Shown here: in pieces, positions 6,448-14,285 of the stretch
Position numbering within the stretch: position 1 is the stretch's first letter
How the letters are laid out: every line of letters begins with the position of its first letter
From: an uncultured Oscillospiraceae bacterium
GTDB lineage: Bacteria > Bacillota > Clostridia > Oscillospirales > Ruminococcaceae
Reading direction: 5' to 3'
NCBI GenBank assembly: GCA_910587335.1
Contig: CAJUMG010000007.1
Span: 27,418-50,197, forward strand
Length of the DNA: 22,780 nt
Notes under the pieces: generated by a model
Told to the model about the DNA's origin: nothing
Databases searched by the model: none
The model's input: the letters and a program-made list of their open reading frames with translations, nothing else
Translations under genes and position numbers: made by a program

Positions 6448-7385
6448 TGGGAGTATTTTTGGGGATTGATACCAGTAATTATACAACCTCTATGGCTTTA
6501 TTGAATACCGATTCAAATGAGCTGATCCAACGTAAAAAGCTGCTTTCTGTGCAGGATGGTGCATTGGGACTCCGACAAAGTGACGCGTTATTTCAACATG
6601 TTCGTCAGTTGCCGGATATGGCTTCTGATCTATTTAAAGAGTTGCCGGATTTGTGCTTGACTGGGATTGGTGTTTCTACTCAGCCGCGCCGTCACAAGGA
6701 TTCTTACATGCCTTGCTTTTTAGCGGGAGAGTCTCAGGCTAGGACGGTGGCGGCTCTACTTCATATTCCTTTGTTTTCTTTTTCCCATCAGGAGGGACAC
6801 ATTGCAGCAGCGCTTTACGGTTCTGGTCATTTAGATTGGCTGGAACATCCTTTTCTTGCCTTTCATTTTTCAGGAGGGACCTCAGAAGGGCTATATGTCA
6901 AGCCCAAAGAAAGATGGATAGAGGTAGAAAAGGTTGCGTCCTCTTTAGATCTTAAGGCTGGACAAGCTGTGGACCGCGTAGGGAAAATGTTGGGGCTGCC
7001 GTTTCCAGCTGGTCCCTGGTTAGAAGAATTGGCATTAAAAAGTCAGAAGCATTTTCCAGTTAGACCAGTTATGAAAGGCTATGATTGTAGCCTTTCTGGC
7101 GTTGAAAACCGTTGCCGTGCTATGTTAGAAAAAGGAGAATCGCCAGCGGATATCGCACAATATTGCCTTGATTTTTTGGCTGCATCTATTTGCGCGATGA
7201 CCGAAGCGCTTTTAAAAAAATATAAAGGTATTCCATTACTGTTTGCTGGAGGAGTTATGTGCAACTGTTTTATCCGACAAATTATTGAACAGCGGTATGG
7301 CGGCGTTTTTTGTCCGCCGGTTTTTTCCAGCGATAATGCTGCTGGCATTGCAGTTTTGGCGGCCCGAGCGGCCCGGGAGGTCTAA
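6447..7385 (+). CDS. TsaD/Kae1-like (former peptidase M22) protein, paralogue of TsaD
   Basis: A 312-aa ASKHA-fold protein related to TsaD, the catalytic subunit that makes the t6A base of tRNAs. The fold markers occur in order: GIDTSNYTTS (6-15), the metal-binding His pair in HQEGH (H114, H118), FSGGTSEG (141-148), DLKAGQAVDRVGKMLGLPFPAGP (168-190), a DCSLSGVENR motif, GGVMCNCF, and SSDNAAG with the likely third metal ligand D296. The glycine loops and ligands are kept, yet surrounding residues differ clearly from canonical TsaD (for example SGGTSEG instead of SGGHT, and a shorter chain than the usual 330-345). True TsaD normally stands with other t6A genes. I infer a second, specialised family member whose substrate I do not know. 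It overlaps nusB by 1 nt and is followed 1 nt later by xseA, in the place where Bacillus has folD. Confidence 0.85.
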   Translation: MGVFLGIDTSNYTTSMALLNTDSNELIQRKKLLSVQDGALGLRQSDALFQHVRQLPDMASDLFKELPDLCLTGIGVSTQPRRHKDSYMPCFLAGESQARTVAALLHIPLFSFSHQEGHIAAALYGSGHLDWLEHPFLAFHFSGGTSEGLYVKPKERWIEVEKVASSLDLKAGQAVDRVGKMLGLPFPAGPWLEELALKSQKHFPVRPVMKGYDCSLSGVENRCRAMLEKGESPADIAQYCLDFLAASICAMTEALLKKYKGIPLLFAGGVMCNCFIRQIIEQRYGGVFCPPVFSSDNAAGIAVLAARAAREV

Positions 7386-7386
7386 C

Positions 7387-8697
7387 ATGCCCCAAAATAT
7401 CGTGCTAAATGTTTCTCAGCTTAACCGATACATTAAATCTCTTTTTGAACAAAATATACAGTTGAAGGACCTTTTCATTAAAGGAGAGATTTCAAATTTT
7501 AAGGGTCAATATGCGTCTGGACATTTGTATTTTACATTAAAAGATAAAGATTCTGCTATTAAAGCAGTAATGTTTCGCAATTATGCATCAAAAATTCATT
7601 TTGTCCCAGAAAATGGCATGACCGTACTGGTTCGAGGTGAAGTGAATGTTTATGAGCGAGATGGTGTATACCAGATTTATTGTTATGAAATGCAGCCAGA
7701 TGGCGTAGGCGATTTAAGTCTTGCTTTTGAACAGTTAAAAAAGAAGCTTTCGAAAGAAGGATTATTTGATCAGGCCCACAAGAAACAGCTTCCTCGTTTT
7801 CCACAGGTTATTGGCATTATTACAGCAAAAACGGGAGCAGCGCTACAGGATTTGCTCAATATTTTAGGTCGTAGATATCCGTTGGCAACTGTGCTGATTC
7901 GTTCTGTATTGGTTCAAGGAGAAAAATCGGCGGCAGATTTGTGTGCTGCTGTTCGCCAGATGGACAAGCTGGGCTTGTGTGACCTTTTGATTATTGGACG
8001 CGGCGGCGGTTCTTTAGAGGATCTTTGGAGCTTTAATGATGAAGCGCTGGCCCGAGAGATTTTTAGTTGCCATACTCCGATTATCTCAGCAGTAGGACAT
8101 GAAATTGATTTCACGATTTGTGATTTTGTTGCGGATCTGCGGGCGCCGACTCCTTCTGCCGCAGCAGAATTGGCTGTACCAGATCAGAAGGATTTACAAT
8201 TTCAATTGTTTTCCTATGAACAACAAATGGTACAAAAATTAGAAAATAAAATCCGGCTATTAGAAGCTCAGTTCGGCCAAAAACGGCGGATGGTTGATAG
8301 TTTAACTCGCTATTTTGTTTCTTTGCAAACAAAGCTAGAAGGGTATCAAAATCATCGAGCTCTTCGGTTTCCCTATTTCAAGGTTGAACAGGCGCAGACA
8401 TGGACCAAAGAACGATCAGACCGTTTGAATGCGCTCATACAAGTTCGTCTAAAGCGCGAAGAAGACCGTTTAAAAAATGCCGCCGGTATGCTTCATTCTT
8501 TTAGCCCATTTCAGGTGATGGCGCGAGGTTTTTCGGTAATTACTTTGCAGGGCAGGGTAGTTAATCGGATTGAGCACCTGAATCAAGGAGATCAAGTATC
8601 ACTGCATATGCTGAATGGAGTTGTTTCAGCGCAGGTTTTGTCAAAGGAGGCACAGACAAATGGGGAAGAGCACCGGGAAAAAGGAGCTAACACTTGA
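7387..8697 (+). CDS. xseA: Exodeoxyribonuclease VII large subunit
   Basis: The catalytic large subunit of exonuclease VII, which degrades single-stranded DNA from both ends in repair. It has 436 aa, near the Bacillus length of about 448. The N-terminal OB-fold domain (about 1-110) holds LNVSQLNRYIKSLFEQN, KGEISNFKGQYASGHLYFTLKD and VRGEVNVYERDGVYQIY. The catalytic domain contains GIITAKTGAALQDLLNIL, the glycine-rich LLIIGRGGGSLEDLWSFNDEALAR, and AVGHEIDFTICDFVADLRAPTPSAAAEL. A long coiled-coil helix region comes before the C-terminus. ATG 7387 has GGGAGG at 7375-7380. The 3' end overlaps xseB by 38 nt, so the subunits are translationally linked. Confidence 0.97.
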   Translation: MPQNIVLNVSQLNRYIKSLFEQNIQLKDLFIKGEISNFKGQYASGHLYFTLKDKDSAIKAVMFRNYASKIHFVPENGMTVLVRGEVNVYERDGVYQIYCYEMQPDGVGDLSLAFEQLKKKLSKEGLFDQAHKKQLPRFPQVIGIITAKTGAALQDLLNILGRRYPLATVLIRSVLVQGEKSAADLCAAVRQMDKLGLCDLLIIGRGGGSLEDLWSFNDEALAREIFSCHTPIISAVGHEIDFTICDFVADLRAPTPSAAAELAVPDQKDLQFQLFSYEQQMVQKLENKIRLLEAQFGQKRRMVDSLTRYFVSLQTKLEGYQNHRALRFPYFKVEQAQTWTKERSDRLNALIQVRLKREEDRLKNAAGMLHSFSPFQVMARGFSVITLQGRVVNRIEHLNQGDQVSLHMLNGVVSAQVLSKEAQTNGEEHREKGANT

Positions 8698-8896
8698 ACA
8701 AGCAATGACCCGGATTGAACAAATTTTGCAAATTTTAGATAATGGACAGGAAACTTTAGATGAATCTTTAGCGTTATTTGAAGAAGGTACAAAATTAGTC
8801 CGTTTTTGCAATGAAAAATTACAGCATGCAAAGATAAAGGTAAAAGAGGTAATGGCAGAAGATGAATCAGATGAATATGAGGAAACCCTTTCCTGA
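8660..8896 (+). CDS. xseB: Exodeoxyribonuclease VII small subunit
   Basis: The 78-aa small subunit of exonuclease VII, which wraps the coiled-coil of the large subunit. The family signature is intact: LTLEQAMTRIEQILQILDNGQETLDESLALFEEGTKLVRFCNEKLQHAK spans nearly the whole protein and is a helical hairpin. ATG 8660 follows AAAGGAGG (8643-8650), a strong site inside xseA, which justifies the 38-nt overlap. The tail after about residue 64 is acidic. The 3' end overlaps the ispA start by 35 nt. Confidence 0.95.
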   Translation: MGKSTGKKELTLEQAMTRIEQILQILDNGQETLDESLALFEEGTKLVRFCNEKLQHAKIKVKEVMAEDESDEYEETLS

Positions 8897-9764
8897 TCAA
8901 TTGAAGGCATATCAGCTAGCTATAGAAGAAGGGCTAGATCAAAGTTTAAAGCAGTTTTCTTGCCCTCAACAGAGAGTTCTGGAGGCAATGCGGTATTCTC
9001 TATTGGGCGGTGGAAAGCGTGTTCGGGCCATTCTTACTCTGGAGTTTGCCAGGATAGGTGGCGCACCAATAGAACAGGCCATGCCGGCGGCGTGTGCGAT
9101 AGAAATGATACAGGCATACTCGCTGATTCATGACGATCTTCCATGTATGGATGACGATGATCTACGAAGAGGAAAGCCCTCTTGTCATATCCAGTTTGGG
9201 GAGGCGACCGCCCTGCTTGCAGGAGATGGACTGCTAACCTGTGCATTTGAAACGCTCTGCCAGACAGCAGATTATTTTCCGGCTCAGAGAGTTCTAGCGG
9301 CTGTGCGTTATTTGTCCGAATATGCCGGATATCGAGGCATGATTGGTGGACAGATGATTGATTTAGATCATGAGGGAAGGAAAATTGATCGGGAAACGCT
9401 GGAACAAATGTACCTTTTAAAAACTGGTGCTTTATTAAAAGCCGCCTGTGTGTCTGGCTGTTTATTAGCTGGAAGAGAAGACCTTGTACCTACAGCAGAA
9501 AAATATGCCCAATATTTGGGGTTGGCTTTTCAAATTGTAGATGATATACTGGATATAACTGGCGATCAGGCGATTTTTGGAAAGCCTATTGGCAGTGATT
9601 CACAAAATCATAAGAATACATTTGTTACCTTATTTGGGTTAGATAAAGCAGAGGAGTTGGCAAAGGAATATACCCAAAATGCTTTGCACCAGCTGGCTTG
9701 TTTGGGAGCAGCGCCAATTTTTTTGGAAGATTTGACCAATACACTGCTCAACAGACTGCAATAA
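8862..9764 (+). CDS. ispA: Farnesyl diphosphate synthase
   Basis: A short-chain trans-prenyl transferase that condenses IPP with DMAPP and GPP, feeding undecaprenyl and menaquinone synthesis. It has 300 aa, normal for bacterial IspA. Visible motifs are LGGGKRVRAIL (about 48-58), the first Asp-rich motif DDLPCMDDDDLRRG at 91-104 with the two-residue insertion typical of bacterial FPP synthases, and the second Asp motif QIVDDILD at 224-231. ATG 8862 has AGAGGT about 11 nt before it; ATG 8871 and 8877 are alternatives with poorer sites. It lies between xseB (overlap 35 nt) and a PAP2-type gene, with dxs just beyond, the usual Firmicutes isoprenoid neighbourhood. Geranylgeranyl diphosphate as the final product cannot be excluded by sequence alone. 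Confidence 0.93.
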   Translation: MNQMNMRKPFPDQLKAYQLAIEEGLDQSLKQFSCPQQRVLEAMRYSLLGGGKRVRAILTLEFARIGGAPIEQAMPAACAIEMIQAYSLIHDDLPCMDDDDLRRGKPSCHIQFGEATALLAGDGLLTCAFETLCQTADYFPAQRVLAAVRYLSEYAGYRGMIGGQMIDLDHEGRKIDRETLEQMYLLKTGALLKAACVSGCLLAGREDLVPTAEKYAQYLGLAFQIVDDILDITGDQAIFGKPIGSDSQNHKNTFVTLFGLDKAEELAKEYTQNALHQLACLGAAPIFLEDLTNTLLNRLQ

Positions 9765-9778
9765 AAGGATTTGAAAAA

Positions 9779-10264
9779 ATGGACTTTTTAAAAGGGCTTA
9801 CTGCTAATTACTATATTGATGTTGCCATTACAGCTTGGTTTCTAGCCCAGGTTTCTAAGACATTGCTGACATGGGCTATCCAAAAAAAACTAGTGATGGA
9901 GAGAATGGTCGGTGCAGGGGGCATGCCAAGTTCCCATACAGCGTTAGTTTGCTCTTTGACTATTGCAATGGCCAGAAAAACTGGAGTATCCTCAGCTGAA
10001 TTTGCATTGGCATTAGCATTGGCATGCATTGTCATGTACGATGCTATGGGTGTACGGAGAGCTGCAGGAGAACATGCAAAGGTATTAAACAAGCTGGTAT
10101 TTGGATTTCAACTTTTTTCAGAAGAATCAGATAATCTGGAAGATGATCAGATTGCAGAAGAGTTGAGTGACAAAACGCTGAAAGAGTATTTAGGTCATAC
10201 GCCATTAGAAGTATTGGGCGGTATGTTGCTTGGAATTTTGGTTGCAATGGTGTTCCCAGTATAA
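9779..10264 (+). CDS. Divergent PAP2 family protein (DUF212, YuiD-like)
   Basis: A 161-aa membrane protein of the divergent PAP2 family, related to plant and Bacillus YuiD-type proteins. Conserved features are GAGGMPSSHTA at about 45-55 (the SxxxH-like part of an acid phosphatase motif) and VMYDAMGVRRAAGEHAKVLN at about 84-103. Hydrophobic segments lie at about 12-30, 54-64, 72-86 and at the C-terminus (LEVLGGMLLGILVAMVFPV). The function of the family is not firmly established; a phosphatase acting on lipid phosphates or diphosphates is the reasonable guess. ATG 9779 has AAAAGGA upstream. It lies 14 bp after ispA and 31 bp before dxs, so both neighbours make isoprenoid precursors, which suggests work on prenyl diphosphates such as undecaprenyl diphosphate. 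That link is inference. Confidence 0.85.
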   Translation: MDFLKGLTANYYIDVAITAWFLAQVSKTLLTWAIQKKLVMERMVGAGGMPSSHTALVCSLTIAMARKTGVSSAEFALALALACIVMYDAMGVRRAAGEHAKVLNKLVFGFQLFSEESDNLEDDQIAEELSDKTLKEYLGHTPLEVLGGMLLGILVAMVFPV

Positions 10265-10295
10265 TTAGCGTTAAAAAGAAAAGGACTGTTGAGAT

Positions 10296-12155
10296 TTGGG
10301 TAGTTTGCTGGATCGAATCGATCAGCCACAGGATTTAAAGGAACTGTCATTCGAGCAGTTGAATTTGTTGTGTAAGGAAATCAGAGAAGTGTTGATTCAC
10401 ACTGTTTCTCAAACGGGTGGTCACCTGTCTTCCAATCTTGGGGTAGTAGAGCTGACCGTGGCTTTACATAAAACTTTTCATGTGCCACAAGATCAACTGG
10501 TTTGGGATGTAGGTCATCAGTCCTATACGCATAAGATTTTAACCGGTAGAAAAGACAGGATGCATATGCTGCGTCAAAAAGGTGGTTTGTCTGGATTTTC
10601 TAAGCCAGCTGAAAGCCCTTATGATGCATTTGTGGCGGGACACAGTAGTACTTCTATTTCAGTAGCGTCGGGATTGGCACGCGCGAAAAGCTTAAAAGGG
10701 GACCCGGGATTTGTTGTAGCGATTATTGGCGACGGCGCCTTTACAGGTGGTTTGGCTTACGAAGCCCTAAATAATGCTGGACATTATAAAGACCGAATCA
10801 TTGTTGTATTAAATGATAATGAGATGTCTATATCAAAAAATGTCGGCGCTTTTGCTCGTTATCTGGCACAAATCCGATCCAAACCAGGATATTATTCTAC
10901 GCGTAATAAGATTAAAAAATTTGTATCGTCTGTTCCGTTAGTGGGAAAGCCATTAGCTCATATGATTTCCGATTCTAAAAGTTATGTTAAGGAAATACTT
11001 TATCACAGCAATCTGTTTGAGGATTTTGGATTTGAGTATGTTGGACCTATAGATGGACACGATCTGGAAGGGCTTTGCGGTGCTTTTGAGCGTGCAAAAG
11101 CTTCAAATGGACCTGTTTTAGTCCATGTTGATACAGTGAAGGGAAAAGGCTACAGTTTTGCGGAGAAAAAGCCGGATACCTATCATGGAGTGCCGCAGTT
11201 TGATATTCAGTTCGGAAGCTGTGAAAATCGCCCCCAAGACTTTTCTACTGTTTTTGGTAAATGGGTTGCAGAGGCTGCCGAAAAGGATCCCCAAATTTGC
11301 GCGATTACTGCCGCCATGAAGGATGGAACCGGACTGGAAGAGTTTGCTGCTCGATATCCAGATCGATTTTACGATGTGGGTATCGCGGAATCTCACGCAA
11401 CAGTGTTTTCCGCTGGGTTGGCCCAGGGAGGGCTTCGCCCAGTGTTTGCCGTATATTCAACCTTTCTTCAGCGGGCTTATGACCAGATCATGCAGGATAT
11501 AGCAATTGCTAATGAGCATGTTCTATTAGCGATAGACCGCGCTGGTGTAGTGGGAGAAGATGGGGAAACGCATCAGGGTGTTTTTGATATTGCCTTTCTT
11601 TCCTCTGTTCCAGGTATAACAATTCTTTCTCCCGCAACCTATTCAGAATTGCGTGCTTGTTTGGAGCGAGCGATGTATCGATGTACAGGGCCGGTTGCTG
11701 TCCGTTATCCTAAAGGCCGCGAAAAGTCATTTCCGGCGGGTTTGCATGGAAATGAACAATATCAACTTTCTGATGAAGATGGTGATATTCTGCTTGTTTC
11801 TTATGGCAGACTTTCCTCTAATTGTTGTCAAGCGGCGGAAATGCTACGCCAAAAGGGAATATCTGTTGGCGTACTCAAATTGACACAATTGCTTCCCTAT
11901 TGTGAGGAGTTAATTCCGCTGATGCTAAAGAAAAAGAAGATTTTTTGGGTTGAAGAAGCGATAGAGCAGGGTTCGATTGCTCAGATGACAGGCAATTTTC
12001 TGTTGCAGCACGGATATCGTGGAAGTTTTTTTCTTAGGACTGTGCCAAACACTTTTTTGTCGCAGGCTTCGGTCGATGAGATCTTTGAAGAATTGGGTTG
12101 GACACCTTGTGCAATTTCTGATTGGGTAGAGAAGTCTTCAAGGGGGACAGAATGA
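10296..12155 (+). CDS. dxs: 1-deoxy-D-xylulose-5-phosphate synthase, TTG start
   Basis: Catalyses the first step of the MEP isoprenoid pathway, joining pyruvate and glyceraldehyde 3-phosphate with thiamine diphosphate. It has 619 aa, the usual length. Markers include GGHLSSNLGVVELT, WDVGHQSYTHKILTGR, HSSTSISVASGLA, the thiamine motif IGDGAFTGGLAYEALNN (about 145-161), LNDNEMSISKNVG, GPIDGHD, then the pyrimidine domain VGIAESHATVFSAGLA and GVVGEDGETHQGVFD, and the transketolase C-terminal domain. The start is TTG 10296: an in-frame stop sits two codons upstream and AAGGAC lies about 9-14 nt before; no ATG gives the normal N-terminus. Its TGA overlaps the tlyA ATG by 4 nt. Confidence 0.97.
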   Translation: MGSLLDRIDQPQDLKELSFEQLNLLCKEIREVLIHTVSQTGGHLSSNLGVVELTVALHKTFHVPQDQLVWDVGHQSYTHKILTGRKDRMHMLRQKGGLSGFSKPAESPYDAFVAGHSSTSISVASGLARAKSLKGDPGFVVAIIGDGAFTGGLAYEALNNAGHYKDRIIVVLNDNEMSISKNVGAFARYLAQIRSKPGYYSTRNKIKKFVSSVPLVGKPLAHMISDSKSYVKEILYHSNLFEDFGFEYVGPIDGHDLEGLCGAFERAKASNGPVLVHVDTVKGKGYSFAEKKPDTYHGVPQFDIQFGSCENRPQDFSTVFGKWVAEAAEKDPQICAITAAMKDGTGLEEFAARYPDRFYDVGIAESHATVFSAGLAQGGLRPVFAVYSTFLQRAYDQIMQDIAIANEHVLLAIDRAGVVGEDGETHQGVFDIAFLSSVPGITILSPATYSELRACLERAMYRCTGPVAVRYPKGREKSFPAGLHGNEQYQLSDEDGDILLVSYGRLSSNCCQAAEMLRQKGISVGVLKLTQLLPYCEELIPLMLKKKKIFWVEEAIEQGSIAQMTGNFLLQHGYRGSFFLRTVPNTFLSQASVDEIFEELGWTPCAISDWVEKSSRGTE

Positions 12156-12961
12156 AAACACGGTTAGATTTAAAATTAGTCCAGTTAGGATTGATTTCAG
12201 GGAGAGATAAAGCCAAATCGGTAATTATGGCTGGCAACGTCTACGTAAACGGTCAAAAAGCAGACAAGGCGGGAATTGAGGTCACAGATCAGGATAAAAT
12301 CGAAAGAAGAGGAGAAAAGCAGCGCTACGTTTCTCGCGGGGGATTAAAATTAGAAAAAGCTTTTGAGCAGTTTCCGATTTCAGTTCGAGATGCTATATGC
12401 ATGGATATTGGCGCATCTACTGGAGGATTCACTGACTGTATGCTGCAAAATGGCGCCAAAAAAGTTTATGCCATTGATGTTGGGTATGGTCAGCTAGCGT
12501 GGAAGCTGCGAACAGATGAAAGAGTGGTTAATCTAGAACGAACGAATTTTCGGCATATTGTTCAGGAAAAGGTTCCAGATCCGATTGATTTTGCGAGTGT
12601 AGATGTATCCTTTATTTCCTTAACGCTTATTCTACCGGTTGCATATCCATTATTGGCCGAGGATGGGGAAATGGTCTGCTTGATTAAGCCTCAGTTTGAA
12701 GCAGGAAAAGGTTTGGTAGGGAAAAAAGGAGTGGTAAAAGACTCTCAAATTCATCAGGATATTATTGTAAAGGTTATAAGCTTTGCGGAAAAATTGGGCT
12801 TTTCAGTACATGGACTTACCTTCTCTCCGGTCAAAGGGCCGGAGGGAAACATCGAATATCTGCTTTATATAAAAAAACAGCAGCAAGCTCAGTCCCTTGT
12901 TGATATAGAATGTATTCGGAAAACTGTGGAGAATTCTCATAAATACTTGGATAAACCGTAA
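12152..12961 (+). CDS. tlyA: TlyA/YqxC family rRNA 2'-O-methyltransferase
   Basis: A 269-aa cytoplasmic protein with an S4 RNA-binding domain (about 1-62, TRLDLKLVQLGLISGRDKAK and AGNVYVNGQ) and an RrmJ/FtsJ methyltransferase fold. The SAM-binding site is DIGASTGGFTD (85-95) with YAIDVGYGQL next. The K-D-K-E catalytic set can be read as K66 (SRGGLKLEKA), D151 (VDVSFIS), K179 (LIKPQFE) and the Glu in GNIEYLLY near the end. In mycobacteria TlyA makes 2'-O-methyl cytidines in 16S and 23S rRNA; target specificity here is unknown. ATG 12152 follows AGGGGGA and overlaps the dxs stop (ATGA). This position after dxs is conserved in Firmicutes. Confidence 0.93.
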   Translation: MKTRLDLKLVQLGLISGRDKAKSVIMAGNVYVNGQKADKAGIEVTDQDKIERRGEKQRYVSRGGLKLEKAFEQFPISVRDAICMDIGASTGGFTDCMLQNGAKKVYAIDVGYGQLAWKLRTDERVVNLERTNFRHIVQEKVPDPIDFASVDVSFISLTLILPVAYPLLAEDGEMVCLIKPQFEAGKGLVGKKGVVKDSQIHQDIIVKVISFAEKLGFSVHGLTFSPVKGPEGNIEYLLYIKKQQQAQSLVDIECIRKTVENSHKYLDKP

Positions 12962-12974
12962 AGGGGGACTGTCA

Positions 12975-13826
12975 ATGAAAGGGTATATCATCCCCAACTT
13001 GGAAAAACCAAATTCTCGGGAATGCGTGATTGCCGCTATGAATATTATGAAAAAATGCGGAATGGCTGTCATGATGTCAGATACGATGAGAGAAGAATTT
13101 CCTTTTCACCATATTACTTTTCAGCCCAAGGAACAGGGATTGAGAGACAGCGATTTTGTTATTGCGATTGGTGGAGATGGTACGATTTTACATGTGGCTC
13201 GAGATGCGGTTTTATATAATTTACCAGTTTTGGGAATCAATGCAGGACGAGTCGGTTTTCTTGCTACAATTGAGATGGAAGAAACGCATTTAATTGAAAA
13301 AATTGCATTGGGCAATTATAAAATAGATGAGCGGATGCTGATTGAGGCGAGAGCAGGGAAAGAAACTTGCTGGGCAGTAAATGAGATTGTATTAACCCGT
13401 GGTGAATACTCTCGAATTGTAGATATTGATATTCTGTGTGATGGTAATCCCCTTTACACGGTTCGAGGGGATGGCGTTATTCTTTCTACACCTACTGGAT
13501 CAACTGCATATGCAATGAGTGCTGGCGGTCCGGTAGTTGATCCAGCAATTTCGTCGATTGGCTTGTCGCCTATCTGTCCATACTCACTTTTTTCCCGGAC
13601 AATTTTGTTTGCGCCTGAAAGGAAATTGACCTTTCAGGTGCATTCTGCTGATCGCAATAGTGACCTTCTTTTATCTGCAGATGGTAATTTGGGTATAAAG
13701 ATTCCGATGGGGCAGGAAATACAGGTAGAACGGTCCCGCCATACACTTCAATTGATCCGTTTTGAAGGAAAGGGGTTTTATGAAGCTTTAAACCAAAAAG
13801 TGATGTGGGGAGGAAGTCACAAATGA
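12975..13826 (+). CDS. nadK: NAD kinase
   Basis: Phosphorylates NAD to NADP, the sole route to NADP. It has 283 aa, usual for the family. The signature GGDGT is at residues 66-70 (FVIAIGGDGTILHVARD), followed by LGINAGRVGFLATIE. NEIVLTRG and the nucleotide-binding stretch GDGVILSTPTGSTAYAMSAGGPVVDP lie in the C-terminal half. ATG 12975 has AAGGGGGA at about 7-9 nt. It starts 13 bp after tlyA and its TGA overlaps the argR ATG by 4 nt. The order tlyA-nadK-argR-recN is common in Clostridia. Confidence 0.96.
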   Translation: MKGYIIPNLEKPNSRECVIAAMNIMKKCGMAVMMSDTMREEFPFHHITFQPKEQGLRDSDFVIAIGGDGTILHVARDAVLYNLPVLGINAGRVGFLATIEMEETHLIEKIALGNYKIDERMLIEARAGKETCWAVNEIVLTRGEYSRIVDIDILCDGNPLYTVRGDGVILSTPTGSTAYAMSAGGPVVDPAISSIGLSPICPYSLFSRTILFAPERKLTFQVHSADRNSDLLLSADGNLGIKIPMGQEIQVERSRHTLQLIRFEGKGFYEALNQKVMWGGSHK

Positions 13827-14272
13827 AATCAAAGCGCCACCAGAAAATTCTAGAATTGATACAGGCAAATGCGGTTGATACACAAGAGGAACTTCTTCGT
13901 CTTCTCCGAGAAAACGGTTATGAAGTAACACAGGCAACCGTATCGCGGGATATAAAAGAATTGCGCTTGATAAAAACCGCCTCTAGCAATGGAAAATATC
14001 GGTATAGCGTCTCTACAAGAAAACAGCAATCTGATTTATCATCACAATTTTACGCTTTTTTTAGTAAATCTGTTTATGGAGTGGACTATTGTAAAAATTT
14101 TGTGGTTGTAAAATGTCATACAGGAATGGCAAATGCTGTTTGTGAAATGTTGGATACAATGGATATCAATGGGATTGTAGGAACACTTTCGGGTGATAAT
14201 ACCTTTTTTGTGATGATGCGTGAGGATAAGATGGCGCAAGAACTAGCAGAAGAATTAAGCAAGTATATGTAG
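13823..14272 (+). CDS. argR: Arginine repressor ArgR/AhrC
   Basis: A 149-aa arginine-responsive DNA-binding protein controlling arginine synthesis and breakdown genes; family members work as hexamers. The N-terminal winged helix holds KRHQKILELIQANAVDTQEELLRLL and the recognition helix TQATVSRDIKELRL (about 37-50). The C-terminal oligomerisation and arginine-binding domain ends in GIVGTLSGDNTFFVMM, with the Asp of the GDN motif expected to contact arginine. ATG 13823 follows GGGAGGAAG and overlaps nadK by 4 nt. No arginine biosynthesis gene is nearby; the gene stands here by conserved order before recN rather than by pathway. Confidence 0.95.
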   Translation: MKSKRHQKILELIQANAVDTQEELLRLLRENGYEVTQATVSRDIKELRLIKTASSNGKYRYSVSTRKQQSDLSSQFYAFFSKSVYGVDYCKNFVVVKCHTGMANAVCEMLDTMDINGIVGTLSGDNTFFVMMREDKMAQELAEELSKYM

Positions 14273-14285
14273 GGCAGGTGGAATT

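Noticed and set aside
7243..7386. Longer xseA start 48 codons upstream
   Set aside because: It would overlap the 3' end of the TsaD-like gene by more than 140 nt and add residues with no family match; ATG 7387 has a good GGGAGG site and the normal XseA beginning.
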